Shown here: positions 18,979 to 28,061 of the stretch, one piece after another
Position numbering within the stretch: position 1 is the first letter of the stretch
Layout of the letters: the number at the start of each line of letters is the position of its first letter
Assembly (NCBI RefSeq): GCF_002813455.1
Contig: NZ_PHHE01000001.1
Location: 6,293,001 to 6,357,000 of the forward strand
Origin: Pseudomonas baetica
GTDB taxonomy: Bacteria > Pseudomonadota > Gammaproteobacteria > Pseudomonadales > Pseudomonadaceae
Length of the DNA stretch: 64,000 bases
Direction of reading: 5' to 3'
The notes under the pieces: generated by a model
What the model was told of the DNA's origin: nothing
The model's input: only the letters and a program-made list of their open reading frames with translations
Database searches by the model: none
Made by a program: the position numbers and the translations under genes

Positions 18979-19811
18979 AGCTGGTCAGCGAATGTCTCGG
19001 TGTGGCGCGCTCGCAATTAACGGTTCGAATCAAGCAATCGGTATCGCCCAAGACACGGCGAAGCAGGCCTGTGAACGACGCTGAGTTGGTGGCCGAAATC
19101 CAGCAACAGGTCAGCGAGCTGCCCAGCTATGGCTACCGTCGAGTCTGGGGATTGCTGCGTCGCGCCCGTGAAACCCAGCTGCTACCTGCGATCAACGTGA
19201 AGCGGGTTTACCGGGTGATGCGTGATCACAACCTGCTGCTTGAGCGCCGGATCAAACAACCCGGCGTGCCGCGTCGGCACGAAGGCCGTATTGCGGTGCA
19301 AACCAGCGATACGCGTTGGTGCTCGGACGGCTTTGAGTTCCGTTGTGAGGACGGCGCTAAACTGAGCGTGACCTTCGCCCTGGACTGCTGTGATCGCGAA
19401 GCCATCGGCTGGGTCGCGAGCCCGACCGGGTACAGCGGCGATGATATCCGCGACTTGATGCTGGAAAGTGTGGAGAAGCGCTTCGGTGATCAACTGCCTG
19501 CAACGCCGGTGCAGTGGCTCAGCGATAACGGTTCGGCCTACACCGCCGAACAGACGCGCCTGTTTGCTCGGCAGATCGGCTTGCAGCCGGTGACCACACC
19601 AGTGCGTAGCCCGCAGAGTAATGGCATGGCCGAGAGCTTCGTGAAGACGATCAAGCGTGACTACGTGGCGCACATGCCCAAGCCGGATCGGGAAACGGCG
19701 CTGCGTAACCTGGCGATTGCCTTCGAACACTACAACGAGCAGCATCCGCACAGCGCCTTGAACTATCGCTCACCGAGGGAGTTCAGGCGCTTGGCAGTGG
19801 CATCAATTTAA
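18936..19811 (+). CDS. IS2-like transposase OrfB (copy A)
   Basis: A 291-residue DDE integrase-fold transposase. Catalytic acidic residues lie in [20 protein letters not shown] and [11 protein letters not shown]. It is in the -1 frame relative to orfA and overlaps it. The encoded protein is identical to the one from copy B, so both copies may be active or recently spread. Confidence 0.92.
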   Translation: MDCALTLVAGGRPVKLVSECLGVARSQLTVRIKQSVSPKTRRSRPVNDAELVAEIQQQVSELPSYGYRRVWGLLRRARETQLLPAINVKRVYRVMRDHNLLLERRIKQPGVPRRHEGRIAVQTSDTRWCSDGFEFRCEDGAKLSVTFALDCCDREAIGWVASPTGYSGDDIRDLMLESVEKRFGDQLPATPVQWLSDNGSAYTAEQTRLFARQIGLQPVTTPVRSPQSNGMAESFVKTIKRDYVAHMPKPDRETALRNLAIAFEHYNEQHPHSALNYRSPREFRRLAVASI

Positions 19812-20075
19812 CGGGGAGTTGGTGTCCGGTTTTGTAGGGGCAAGTCCAATCGAGTGTTTGAGACGTAGCAAATTCGTTACGCTGGATTTATCACTCATTA
19901 TCCTACGAAGCCAAACCATGCCATTTAAAAAGCTTTCCGATAACCTCAAAAGCGTTGAATCTGCCCTCGCACAAATATGGAATTTGCATCTGCGGGGTGG
20001 GTCTGTCTCCGCTGGAACATGGGGATCGTCTGCGCCGACTTCATCGAGCAGGCTCGAGAGCCTGGAGGTGACGCC

Positions 20076-21164
20076 ATGAATGCTGTCCGTTCCTTGTCGT
20101 GCGGATTGGCGATAGCCGTTTTACTTGGTGGGTGTAAAAATCTATCGGATGAAGCACCCATTCTTGAGGTTGCTCTGCAAAGTCAAAAACAGATTTGGAA
20201 CGCCGTCGCCCACTTCGACGACTATACATACGTTGCGGGGCCTCGCTGGACAGGGGCGGATGGAGGTTCGCAGCTTACCGTTGTCAATCTCCGTGGACAG
20301 CGTGAGGCTTATCCTAACTTGGCGTGGAATGCATGGGCGCCAGGAAAAGACGCCCGCGATGCGTTTGTGAACATAAATGCGTTACGTCTCGAAAAGGATG
20401 TTTTATGGGTAGTGGACACAGGCGCGCCTGACTTTGGAGGCGACCCATTGCCCGGCGGCGCAAAGCTGGTGGCTATTAATCTGGCTGAGAAACGCGTAGT
20501 GCGAACTTATCTTTTCTCGGCTGAGGTCGCACGACCGGGGAGTTACGTGGATGACGTTCGGTTTCAGGGCGACTATGCATTTCTGACCGATGCAGGCAAC
20601 GCGGGCATTATTGTCCTCGATTTACGCAATGGTGACGCTAAGCGCGTGCTGGACGGGCATCATTCGGTCGTTGCTGGAAGTAACAGGGAAATCGTACTCA
20701 GTGGCAGAACGGTCAAGACGCCTGGGGGCAGTCCGTTACGTGTCAACGCTGATCCATTGGAAATTAGTCCGGACGGCGAATGGCTGTATTTCGGCGCATT
20801 GCAGGGGCCATGGTTCAAAGTTCGCATCACTGACCTGACAACCTCTACGCTAAGCTCGCAGCAGCTTGCCAGTCGTGTTGAGCCATTTGCTGACATTCCA
20901 CCCACGGGAGGTACTGTCATGGACGCGAAGGGCAACTTGTATTTTTCCGATTTGGCTAACGACTCGATACGTGTGCGTCGCCCTGATGGCCGTGTCGATA
21001 CGTTGATCACTGACGCACGTCTGCACTGGGTAGATGCACCGTTTCTAGATCAGGACGGAACATTGTGGCTACCTGCGGCACAAATGGATCGTGTGAGTCT
21101 TTTTAATGAGGGCGTTTCCCGCGTTCAATGGCCTATGACAGTCTTTCGTCTTTCTACTCGTTGA
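20076..21164 (+). CDS. Yellow/MRJP-like lipoprotein
   Basis: A 362-residue exported protein with a lipoprotein signal (SLSCGLAIAVLLGGC, lipobox LGGC, Cys21). The body is the MRJP/Yellow beta-propeller (LWVVDTGAPDFGGDPLPGGA, then DDVRFQGDYAFLTDAGNAGI, then RLHWVDAPFLDQDGTLWLPA). In insects Yellow proteins include dopachrome-converting enzymes and amine binders; bacterial members are mostly uncharacterised. The ATG at 20076 follows GGAGGT with five-base spacing. The next gene, 102 bp downstream, is a second member, followed by a cytochrome b561, which suggests a periplasmic redox or ligand-binding function. The gene is complete and lies just right of IS copy A. Confidence 0.85.
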   Translation: MNAVRSLSCGLAIAVLLGGCKNLSDEAPILEVALQSQKQIWNAVAHFDDYTYVAGPRWTGADGGSQLTVVNLRGQREAYPNLAWNAWAPGKDARDAFVNINALRLEKDVLWVVDTGAPDFGGDPLPGGAKLVAINLAEKRVVRTYLFSAEVARPGSYVDDVRFQGDYAFLTDAGNAGIIVLDLRNGDAKRVLDGHHSVVAGSNREIVLSGRTVKTPGGSPLRVNADPLEISPDGEWLYFGALQGPWFKVRITDLTTSTLSSQQLASRVEPFADIPPTGGTVMDAKGNLYFSDLANDSIRVRRPDGRVDTLITDARLHWVDAPFLDQDGTLWLPAAQMDRVSLFNEGVSRVQWPMTVFRLSTR

Positions 21165-21266
21165 TTTTATCAACGGTGGCTCATGCAGTATTAATGGGTG
21201 CTGGCCTGAGCCACCTGGGTCAGCACTCATAGGCCTTTGAAGTATGAATTGTTTGCGGGGGATATA

Positions 21267-22382
21267 ATGAAAAGAACAGTCGCTATCTACTTGTTGATAC
21301 TGTTTAGCCCTTTTTCGAGTGCGTCGTCTGATTCGTATGCACATCACAGTAAAGAACTCATTGCGGTAGCTGACTTGGGTCGGCTTCGAGCCGTTGGGCT
21401 CGGCGTGTCGTCAGATAATCGCATATTTGTATCATTTCCGAATCGGATTGCGAGCAACGACTATGCTGTTGCGGAAGTGGTTGGTGGGAAGTTGTTGGCT
21501 TATCCAGATACCGCTTGGAATACTAACGTTGGCGATGAGCGAAAGCGCTTTGTCAACGCGCAGGCACTGCATGTAGATGCTCGCGATAACCTTTGGGTGC
21601 TTGATTCAAAGCCCGTGAGCGGGCCGGTTGTTGAACAAGAGTCGAAAAATAGCGCTGAGGGTTATTTTAAATTGGTCAAAATAAACCTTTCAACCAACAG
21701 AGTAGAGAAAGAATACTACTTTGATAGTCTTGATAAACGGTTTTCCAGTTTAAATGATGTGAATGTCGATATCGAAAGGGGGGTGGCGTATCTTTCAGAT
21801 CCGGGCCTGAAAGCCATTGTTGTACTGGATTTGATCACCGGCACCTCTCGTACTCTATTACGTGACAGCTTTGCAACCAAGGCGGACCCTAATGTGGTGC
21901 TCAGCTATGAAGGCCAGCCAATGCAGAGTCCTGACGGGACTTTATTTAAGTCTGATGTGAATGGAATCGCTCTGACCAAAGACAATCGCTATCTTTATTT
22001 TAAACCCATTAATAAAGTAAATCTGTATCGAATTGAAACTCGCTCTTTGGTCGATACCCGGCTTGATGATATAGAGTTGGCCTCGAAGGTCGAAGACCAA
22101 GGTGCGACGACGGTCAGTCACGGTCTGATAGCTGATGCGCAAGACAATATTTATATGACGTCCTCCCTGGATTACAGTGTCAAATACAAAACACCTGGCG
22201 ATGGTTTGCTACATACGCTTGTGCAGGACGCTCGTTTGATATGGCCAGACTCTTTAGGCGTCGGGAATGATGGTTATTTATATATAACAGCTGCGCAATA
22301 CCAAAGGGATTCGTACTGGAATAATGGGAGTGAAGGTACGGTTTATCCTTACCAGCTTTATAAAGTCAGGTTGCCGCAATAA
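21267..22382 (+). CDS. Yellow/MRJP-like periplasmic protein
   Basis: A 371-residue protein with a cleavable signal (MKRTVAIYLLILFSPFSSAS) and an MRJP propeller (RAVGLGVSSDNRIFVSFPNR, then FVNAQALHVDARDNLWVLDS, then RLIWPDSLGVGNDGYLYITA). It keeps all the blades that are missing or inverted in the pseudogene at 9642. Base composition is more AT-rich than the surrounding core genes, indicating transfer. It sits between the lipoprotein paralogue and the cytochrome b561 with short gaps, so one transcript is likely. Its ligand or reaction is unknown. Confidence 0.87.
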   Translation: MKRTVAIYLLILFSPFSSASSDSYAHHSKELIAVADLGRLRAVGLGVSSDNRIFVSFPNRIASNDYAVAEVVGGKLLAYPDTAWNTNVGDERKRFVNAQALHVDARDNLWVLDSKPVSGPVVEQESKNSAEGYFKLVKINLSTNRVEKEYYFDSLDKRFSSLNDVNVDIERGVAYLSDPGLKAIVVLDLITGTSRTLLRDSFATKADPNVVLSYEGQPMQSPDGTLFKSDVNGIALTKDNRYLYFKPINKVNLYRIETRSLVDTRLDDIELASKVEDQGATTVSHGLIADAQDNIYMTSSLDYSVKYKTPGDGLLHTLVQDARLIWPDSLGVGNDGYLYITAAQYQRDSYWNNGSEGTVYPYQLYKVRLPQ

Positions 22383-22422
22383 ACCATCTACTTGTTTTTT
22401 TGAACTAATTAAGGGTTGGAAA

Positions 22423-22977
22423 GTGATAAAATCAGAGTTTGCTGATGTCAATGTCTCTCGATACGATACGATCAGCCGAAGGTTGCATTGGTTGATGGCG
22501 CTACTGTTTGCATGGATTTATTGTTCGGCCGCCGCTCATTATTTATTATCCGACACTGCGTTGGACAAACTGCTTTGGCCTTACCATAAGTCAATAGGTC
22601 TCGTTCTTTTTGTGCTGCTTATCGTGCGTGTGGGGTGGAGCATACAGAGAAAACGTTACCGTCCGAAAAGCATCAGTTTCGCTGCGTCTATAGGGCATAA
22701 GATATTGTATACGCTTATGTTTATAATTCCCCTGGTTGGTTTATTACGTCAGTACGGTTCCGGTCGCGCATTTTCGGCGTTTGGTTTACCGGTGATGGGC
22801 GGTTTTGAAGGGGAGAAAATCCAGTGGATGATTGATCTGGGAAGTGACTTTCATAGTTTACTGGGCTGGGTGATGGCGTTGTTGGTATTAGCTCATGTCG
22901 GTGCAGTAGCCCGGCACTATCGGCGTGGTGAACTGCAGGTGCTGCGACGCATGTTCGGCAACGCTCAGGAGGATTAG
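22423..22977 (+). CDS. Cytochrome b561-family membrane protein
   Basis: A 184-residue protein with four transmembrane helices. Haem-ligating histidines are visible in RRLHWLMALLF, WPYHKSIGLVLF, DFHSLLGWVM and LVLAHVGAVARH, which is the bacterial b561 (CybB) pattern for two b haems. It would pass electrons between the quinol pool and a periplasmic partner. The GTG at 22423 has AAGGG about eight bases before it and starts the natural N-terminus (SEFADVNVSRYDTISRRLHW). Co-location with two exported Yellow-like proteins suggests they are redox partners, which is inferred. Confidence 0.87.
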   Translation: MIKSEFADVNVSRYDTISRRLHWLMALLFAWIYCSAAAHYLLSDTALDKLLWPYHKSIGLVLFVLLIVRVGWSIQRKRYRPKSISFAASIGHKILYTLMFIIPLVGLLRQYGSGRAFSAFGLPVMGGFEGEKIQWMIDLGSDFHSLLGWVMALLVLAHVGAVARHYRRGELQVLRRMFGNAQED

Positions 22978-23210
22978 CGCACCGTGAAACCCAAAGGCAC
23001 ATAAAAATCTGACTTGATGCGTGAATGGTATATCCACATTACGAGCCTCAGCAGTGTCTCCTAGCGCTTCCAGTTCAAATAGCAGTGGATCTTTTTCTCA
23101 GGGGCATGGTTTCTGCCGCGTCAGAATGAATAATGTCATGTAATAGATGCCGGATGTCGTCAGATCGTTAATCAGGTTTCGTAGCGGTAGACGCAGCACA
23201 TAACAACGTT

Positions 23211-24113
23211 TTAAACCGGTTTATTAAATGGGGGGATCGCTCCGAACTTTTCGCTCAGCCACTGATGAAACCGCGTCACAGCGCGCGTTAATTGCGCTCG
23301 ATGTGGGCACGCAAAGCAAAGGGGGTATACATCGCCGGGGTGATCAGTCATCAGCACTACGAGCCGCCCCTCTTGCACATCAACACTGACATCCAGCCAC
23401 GATTTATAGGCGATGCCTTCGCCTTCCAGCGCCCATCGACGTACCACATCGGCATCATCACTGAATAGCGGACCGCCGACCTGTATCGTTTGTGTCCCCA
23501 ATTGCCAGCGATCGTGAATTCGGCCGTTTTGCAGGTAAGGCAGGCAAGTATGGTGCTTAAGGTCGTCAGGCACTACCGGCGTGTCATTGCGTGCCAGATA
23601 GTCCGGCGATGCCACAAGCACCCGGCGATTCAATGGCACCAGGGGGATGGCGATGTAGTTAGCGTCCTCATTGAAGCCGTAGCGGACGGCCACGTCCACT
23701 GGATCACGAAACAGATTACTTATTTGATCAGAGAGCAACAAACGAAGTTTCAGCTCAGGATGCAGGCGCCGAAACTCCGTGAGCCATGGCAACAGGATAT
23801 TGCGTCCCAGGTCTGAAGGGGCGGCGATTTGCAGGGTACCGCGCAGCGGCGCATTGTCGCCGCGCAGATTCTCCCGGCCTTGGCTTAAATGATCGAGAAC
23901 AGAGCGAGCCGTAGGCAAGTATTGCTCACCTTCAGCGCTCAAACGGAGGCTGCGCGTAGTGCGGGTAAACAGGCGCACCTCCAGCTCCCGCTCCAACCGT
24001 TTGATAGACGCAGCAACCTGCCCCGGCAGCAAATCGGCCTCAATTGCTGCAGCGGTAAAACTGCCCAGGGCGGCGCTGCGCCAGAATAGCCCAAGATCAT
24101 CGATGCGGATCAT
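23211..24113 (-). CDS. LysR-family transcriptional regulator
   Basis: A 300-residue regulator. The winged helix is MIRIDDLGLFWRSAALGSFT, then LLPGQVAASIKRLERELEVR, followed by the substrate-binding domain. It is divergent from the dehydrogenase gene at 24211 with 97 bp between start codons, the normal layout for a LysR regulator acting on its neighbour. The pseudogene at 10615 is a close relative. It converges with the b561 gene; the 230 bp between them show no gene. Confidence 0.92.
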   Translation of the reverse strand: MIRIDDLGLFWRSAALGSFTAAAIEADLLPGQVAASIKRLERELEVRLFTRTTRSLRLSAEGEQYLPTARSVLDHLSQGRENLRGDNAPLRGTLQIAAPSDLGRNILLPWLTEFRRLHPELKLRLLLSDQISNLFRDPVDVAVRYGFNEDANYIAIPLVPLNRRVLVASPDYLARNDTPVVPDDLKHHTCLPYLQNGRIHDRWQLGTQTIQVGGPLFSDDADVVRRWALEGEGIAYKSWLDVSVDVQEGRLVVLMTDHPGDVYPLCFACPHRAQLTRAVTRFHQWLSEKFGAIPPFNKPV

Positions 24114-24210
24114 TTAGGCTCCAGTAGTGAAAGTGTTGCTGCATTGTGTCGATTTTTCTTTGTATAGGGAAAGGTAAAAATCTCTGCAACCCCATTACAG
24201 ATGAGTTGCC

Positions 24211-25221
24211 ATGAAAGCCATTACCTTTACCGAGCACGGTCTACCCATCAACGATCCGCGCGCGCTGCAAGACGTAAACATTGCTGCGCCAAGGCCTGGC
24301 CCAAGGGATTTGCTGGTTGGAGTCGAGGCTGTTTCGGTTAACCCCGTTGACACCAAAGTACGCTCTGGCACCTTTGCCAGGGAGCCGAAAATACTCGGTT
24401 GGGATGCGGCCGGCACAGTGCTTGAAGTCGGAGTGGATGTTACGTTATTCAAACCTGGTGACTTGGTCTACTACGCTGGCTCGCTGATCCGTGCAGGCAG
24501 CTACAGTGAAATGCAAGTGGTAGACGAGCGTATCGTCGGTCACCGGCCGCTATCCTTGAGCGCTGCCCATGCGGCCGCATTGCCGCTGACCTCCATCACC
24601 GCCTGGGAATTGCTATTTGATCGCTTGGGCGTCAACGAAGGTGGCGGTTCTGGTGATGTATTGTTGGTGGTGGGTGCCGGTGGTGGTGTGGGATCGATGT
24701 TGGTGCAGTTAGCCCGCAGACTAACTTGCATGACTGTCGTCGGCACGGCCTCACGCCCGGAGACGGTCGAATGGGCCAGGCGTATGGGCGCTCATCATGT
24801 GATCGACCACGGCCAACCGATGATGGCTCAATTGCAGGCACTGGGAATTGGTGAGGTCAGTCACGTGGCGAGCCTCACACACACCGAGGAGCATCTTGCA
24901 CAACTGATTGAGGTATTGCGACCGCAGGGTTGTCTGGGAGTAATCGATGATCCACAAACGCTAGACGTGATGCCACTCAAGCTCAAATCACTATCGTTAC
25001 ATTGGGAACTGATGTTCACTCGCCCGCTATTCGAAACTCCGGACATGATTAACCAGCACCACCTACTCAATCGCATTGCCCAACTGATCGACCAAGATAT
25101 TTTGCACACTACTTTGGGTGCGCATTTCGGTACTATCAATGCAGCCAACATGCGCAGTGCTCATGCCTTGGTCGAAAGCGGGCAAGCGCGGGGCAAGATC
25201 GTATTGGAGGGATTTAAATGA
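24211..25221 (+). CDS. Zinc-type alcohol dehydrogenase-like / quinone oxidoreductase (MDR superfamily)
   Basis: A 336-residue medium-chain dehydrogenase/reductase. It begins MKAITFTEHGLPINDPRALQ with the GroES-like domain, and the Rossmann fold follows (LLVVGAGGGVGSMLVQLARR). The catalytic and structural zinc cysteines of true alcohol dehydrogenases are absent, so it is of the NADPH:quinone/enone reductase type. It overlaps the next gene by four bases (ATGA). Regulation by the divergent LysR is likely. Confidence 0.9.
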   Translation: MKAITFTEHGLPINDPRALQDVNIAAPRPGPRDLLVGVEAVSVNPVDTKVRSGTFAREPKILGWDAAGTVLEVGVDVTLFKPGDLVYYAGSLIRAGSYSEMQVVDERIVGHRPLSLSAAHAAALPLTSITAWELLFDRLGVNEGGGSGDVLLVVGAGGGVGSMLVQLARRLTCMTVVGTASRPETVEWARRMGAHHVIDHGQPMMAQLQALGIGEVSHVASLTHTEEHLAQLIEVLRPQGCLGVIDDPQTLDVMPLKLKSLSLHWELMFTRPLFETPDMINQHHLLNRIAQLIDQDILHTTLGAHFGTINAANMRSAHALVESGQARGKIVLEGFK

Positions 25222-25619
25222 AACATTTAATCAAGCCGCTAGGCTTGGCGTTATTTGCATTAATGATTGGGGGTTGTGCAACCCCGCATCTGACCCTTGA
25301 CCCGAGCGGAGCCACCACCCTGCAAAAACCATTGGTATCCATCGCCGTGCTCAAAGCAAAACCAGGTAAACATCAGGCGTTAAAACAAGGATTGTTGGCG
25401 TTGGTTGAACCCACGCGTACTGAGCCTGGGAACCTTGACTATGTGCTGTTTGAGCTACGCGACGAACCTGGCACGTTCTACATGCGTGAGGCGTTCAAGA
25501 ATCAGCAGGCTCTCGACGCACATTTTGCAACTCCTTACTTTAAGAAATTTGCGGTAATGGCCGATGATTTGCTGCAGGAGCCTTTGCAACTCATCTTCCT
25601 TGAGCAAGTCTCAAACTGA
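25218..25619 (+). CDS. ABM-domain lipoprotein (exported quinol monooxygenase-like)
   Basis: A 133-residue protein with a lipoprotein signal (LGLALFALMIGGC, lipobox IGGC) followed by an ABM dimeric alpha/beta barrel (VSIAVLKAKPGKHQALKQGL, then NLDYVLFELRDEPGTFYMRE). The family includes YgiN-like quinol monooxygenases, but lipoprotein forms are unusual. It overlaps the quinone-reductase-like gene, so the two are co-translated. Its cytoplasmic relative is at 11353. Confidence 0.87.
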   Translation: MKHLIKPLGLALFALMIGGCATPHLTLDPSGATTLQKPLVSIAVLKAKPGKHQALKQGLLALVEPTRTEPGNLDYVLFELRDEPGTFYMREAFKNQQALDAHFATPYFKKFAVMADDLLQEPLQLIFLEQVSN

Positions 25620-25709
25620 GCTTATCCCACTTCAGGCACCATCATTGACCTGATAACGTTACATATCCAGGGCAAAATACCTCTCTGAGTCGTTTCCGAC
25701 ACCCGGATG

Positions 25710-25735
25710 CGGCCCCTGACGAAGGGGCCGTTCCA
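25710..25735 (+). terminator. Hairpin after the dehydrogenase-ABM operon
   Basis: CGGCCCC and GGGGCCG form a stem around a short loop about 95 bases after the stop at 25619. Only two T residues follow, so it could equally be a transcript-stabilising hairpin. Confidence 0.45.
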
Positions 25736-25867
25736 GGATTCGGCGCTCGCGGTATAGCACGCGTGCGCGATCAGTCGCGTCCGCTAAACAATAGGCGGAC
25801 ACCATCACTCTTGATTTGCGAATCCGGTAGGCGTGTTGGCTGTTCGCTTACGCTTAAGCCAAATCTT

Positions 25868-25956
25868 GTTTAGGAGAGAGCTTGCTCGCGAAAAATCTCA
25901 ATGATTGGCTTGACGCTGCGCTCTTAAGTTCTTCGTGAGCAAACTCTTCCTACAGA
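25868..25956. repeat. Degenerate REP-like inverted pair
   Basis: GGAGAGAGCTTGCTCGCGAA at the left and CGTGAGCAAACTCTTCCTAC at the right form inexact inverted arms of the Pseudomonas REP type, similar to the perfect pair at 58749. It lies in the 390-bp gap between the convergent genes ending at 25619 and 26009, which holds no gene. Confidence 0.5.
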
Positions 25957-26008
25957 TACATTAATAGCTATACATCAAGATATCCCTTTCAGGGGCTTTG
26001 AGATATTG

Positions 26009-26500
26009 CTACTTCAACTTGTTATAGCTGCCATTGCCATCAATCCAATCCTGCCGAGGCGGGGTGAAAAAGTCGACATTCACAGTACCTTCTTCCAGGG
26101 CGTGAAATTCATGGGGCACGTTCGGTGGGAAAATAATCACCTCTCCAGCACGGACCGTATAGCGTTTGCCCTGTGAAAAAACTTCCACTGCTCCCGACAC
26201 TATCCAGGTGACCTGCTCGTGGGGCTGATGGTGAAGAGGCACGATGGCACCCTTTGCAAATACCCAGCGCGCCAGAGTGCTCTGAGAACCGTGAATCACT
26301 TGCCGAGTGACGCCAGGCAAGGTTTGCTCGACTGGCGCCTTATCGAAATTGTACAGGTCGGGAAGTGTATGCCGATAGGGCGACAGCAGTGGCAGTTTGC
26401 CTCGGCCTGGTGCCTCGGTAATATTGGTGTTCGTTTCGGCAGATACGGCATTACCAACCATTAAGGTAGATAGCAAAACCGCGGTGATTGTTTTCTTCAT
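26009..26500 (-). CDS. Exported cupin-domain protein
   Basis: A 163-residue protein with a signal peptide (MKKTITAVLLSTLMVGNAVS, cleavage after VSA) and a single cupin barrel. Metal-binding motif one is VPLHHQPHEQVTWIVSGAVE and motif two is VIIFPPNVPHEFHALEEG, so the His and Glu ligands are present. The ATG at 26500 follows GGAGAAG. Cupins of this kind bind metals or small aromatic acids, or act as dioxygenases and isomerases. Its export matches the exported Yellow-like and ABM proteins nearby, though it lies on the opposite strand. Confidence 0.87.
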   Translation of the reverse strand: MKKTITAVLLSTLMVGNAVSAETNTNITEAPGRGKLPLLSPYRHTLPDLYNFDKAPVEQTLPGVTRQVIHGSQSTLARWVFAKGAIVPLHHQPHEQVTWIVSGAVEVFSQGKRYTVRAGEVIIFPPNVPHEFHALEEGTVNVDFFTPPRQDWIDGNGSYNKLK

Positions 26501-26810
26501 GATGTGACTTCTCCGGACAACGATTTGACGTATTCGAATCAACGTAAACAGACGGTGTTCTGTCTAGCCAAGGTGAGTTTGGTGTTTGCGCATCGGATTC
26601 ACACTTGTGCAAACCCTTCGAAAAACTAAAGCGTTGAACGACTCCGAAAAAGTCTGTTTGCAGACTAAGAGTTACTGTCGAGAAGTGAAAGTCGAAAGTT
26701 CAAAACGCATGTCTTTTCCCGACCTACACTCCGTTTGCAACCTAATGGTTGAATCGCCCGGGTCTTGTAGACGCGTCTTCGCCTTAAACTGAGGCGAATT
26801 AGGAGGTGCC

Positions 26811-26922
26811 ATGAGCAACCCGCTTTACTCCGAAGAATTCAAAATACAAACCTCGAGATCCATGACGATCTGCGCGAGGTCGGTGAAGACTGTGGTCGGC
26901 ATCGTGTGGCGAGGCTGATGCG
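26811..26922 (+). mobile_element. Remnant of an IS3-family element (orfA start fused to orfB middle)
   Basis: An ATG after AGGAGG reads MSNPLYSEEFKIQ, the start of an IS3 OrfA. After a few codons the sequence continues in another frame as IHDDLREVGEDCGRHRVARL, which is OrfB sequence. About 300 bp or more between them have been deleted. The preceding bases from about 26749 (GGTTGAATCGCCCGGGTCTT) may be the left terminal repeat. Confidence 0.7.
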
Positions 26923-27477
26923 TCTTCAATTAATTTTCATAGCCTTTCCACCGTCGTACCGGGTCCAAACGCTCAATCGAGTATCGATGTACCTTGGCTG
27001 GTCATTAGTGCGTGTTCGAATCGCACCCTGAGGCGGACCTTCGAACACGTAGGCCGGCAAAGAGGAGGAAGGGGCAGAGTGTCCTTGATGGACTGATTTG
27101 GGCACGATACGGCGTGGCATCGTCGACGTGTCAGGCCAACCATGGACTCGTCGGAGTTCGTCCGTGGCCCTCTCGAGATCATGCCCACGCCAAGTAAGCC
27201 AAAAAGTAGTCGGCAAAGGTGTAGCGAAAGTAATGCGCAGACACAAATCAAGTCATCCTGCTCGGTCAAGCCGCAGTTGTTTGGGATGGGGTAGGGCTCA
27301 ACCTGGGATCAGGTGCGGTCCACGACAGATGGACTGTCGCCATCACATTTCCTCTGCGCACGCTTTACAGAAAATCAATCAGTTAGGAGAACTTTTGGAT
27401 CATTTATTTGAAAGAAGCTTCATCTTTTTTGAATGACTACATCTTTGGTATGGCAAGGAATGCATTGCCTCTCCTTA
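26923..27477. other. Gap of about 550 bp, nothing supported
   Basis: The sequence after the IS remnant holds several chance open frames on both strands, but none has a ribosome site, family motif or Pseudomonas-like codon use. The last 100 bases before the sigma factor gene are AT-rich and probably contain its promoter. Confidence 0.4.
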
Positions 27478-27501
27478 ATAGGAAGCATTACTATTCGCGT
27501 C
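27478..27501. promoter_or_regulatory. Possible Fur-box-like site upstream of the FecI-type gene
   Basis: The reverse complement of this stretch reads GCGAATAGTAATGCTTCC, which partly resembles the NATWAT hexamer array of Fur sites. It lies 29-52 bases before the sigma factor start. FecI-type genes are usually iron-repressed by Fur, so the position is sensible, but the match is imperfect. Confidence 0.3.
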
Positions 27502-27529
27502 CCTTTCCTCAATCCGCCGCCAGTACCCC

Positions 27530-28021
27530 ATGCGTCCCCGCAAACCCGGCTTTTTCGAGCATTACGAAGAGTTGATCGGCACCTGGACTCGCCGCTTGCG
27601 CAATCGCGCGCAGGCCGAGGATCTGGCGCACGACACCTTTGTGCGGGTGCTTGAGTCCAATTCGGCGCAGGTACAGCAGCCACGGGCGTATTTGCACCAG
27701 ACCGCGCGCAATATCGCGGTGGATGGTTATCGGCGTGAGGATCGGCGCGGCGCCATGGAGTCGCAGGTGATCGATCTCAGTGTGTCGTCGTCCGGCGACC
27801 CGGAGCATTACATGCACGCGATCCAGTTGGCCGACTCCATCGAACGGGCGCTCGCCGAGTTGCCGGTCAACTGCCGCAAGATCTTCGTCTGGCAGAAGAT
27901 CGAGGGCCTGACCCAGGCGGAAATCGCCGAACGCCTGGGGCTGTCCAAGAACATGGTCGAAAAGTATATGATCCGCACCCTGCGGCATCTGCGTGATCGC
28001 CTCGACGGGTTGCAGTCATGA
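27530..28021 (+). CDS. fecI: ECF sigma factor, FecI type
   Basis: A 163-residue extracytoplasmic-function sigma factor. Region 2 is RNRAQAEDLAHDTFVRVLES, then QPRAYLHQTARNIAVDGYRR, and region 4 is IERALAELPVNCRKIFVWQK, then LTQAEIAERLGLSKNMVEKY. It directs RNA polymerase to the receptor gene when the receptor and anti-sigma partner signal the presence of the iron chelate. The fecR- and fecA-like genes follow on the same strand, giving the canonical cell-surface signalling order. Confidence 0.92.
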   Translation: MRPRKPGFFEHYEELIGTWTRRLRNRAQAEDLAHDTFVRVLESNSAQVQQPRAYLHQTARNIAVDGYRREDRRGAMESQVIDLSVSSSGDPEHYMHAIQLADSIERALAELPVNCRKIFVWQKIEGLTQAEIAERLGLSKNMVEKYMIRTLRHLRDRLDGLQS

Positions 28022-28061
28022 GCGGCCGTAGCTTTTCATCCCCAGCCAAACAGGACATTCC

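Larger units (their letters stand above)
18522..19848 (+). mobile_element. IS3-family element (IS2-like), copy A, with 5-bp target duplication
   Basis: The element is 1327 bp with imperfect terminal repeats: TGAACGAGCCCCATGAAAGA on the left and TGGACTTGCCCCTACAAAAC as reverse complement on the right, both leading into GGACACC. ATCGA occurs immediately on both sides (18517-18521 and 19849-19853), a perfect target site duplication. A second copy of the same length lies inverted at 35048-36374. The 260 bp between this and the previous IS hold no gene I can support. Confidence 0.95.

Noticed and set aside
26926..27246. 106-codon minus-strand frame (ending YDGGKAMKIN) as a gene
   Set aside because: No ribosome site, odd composition and overlapping open frames in several other phases; nothing recognisable.
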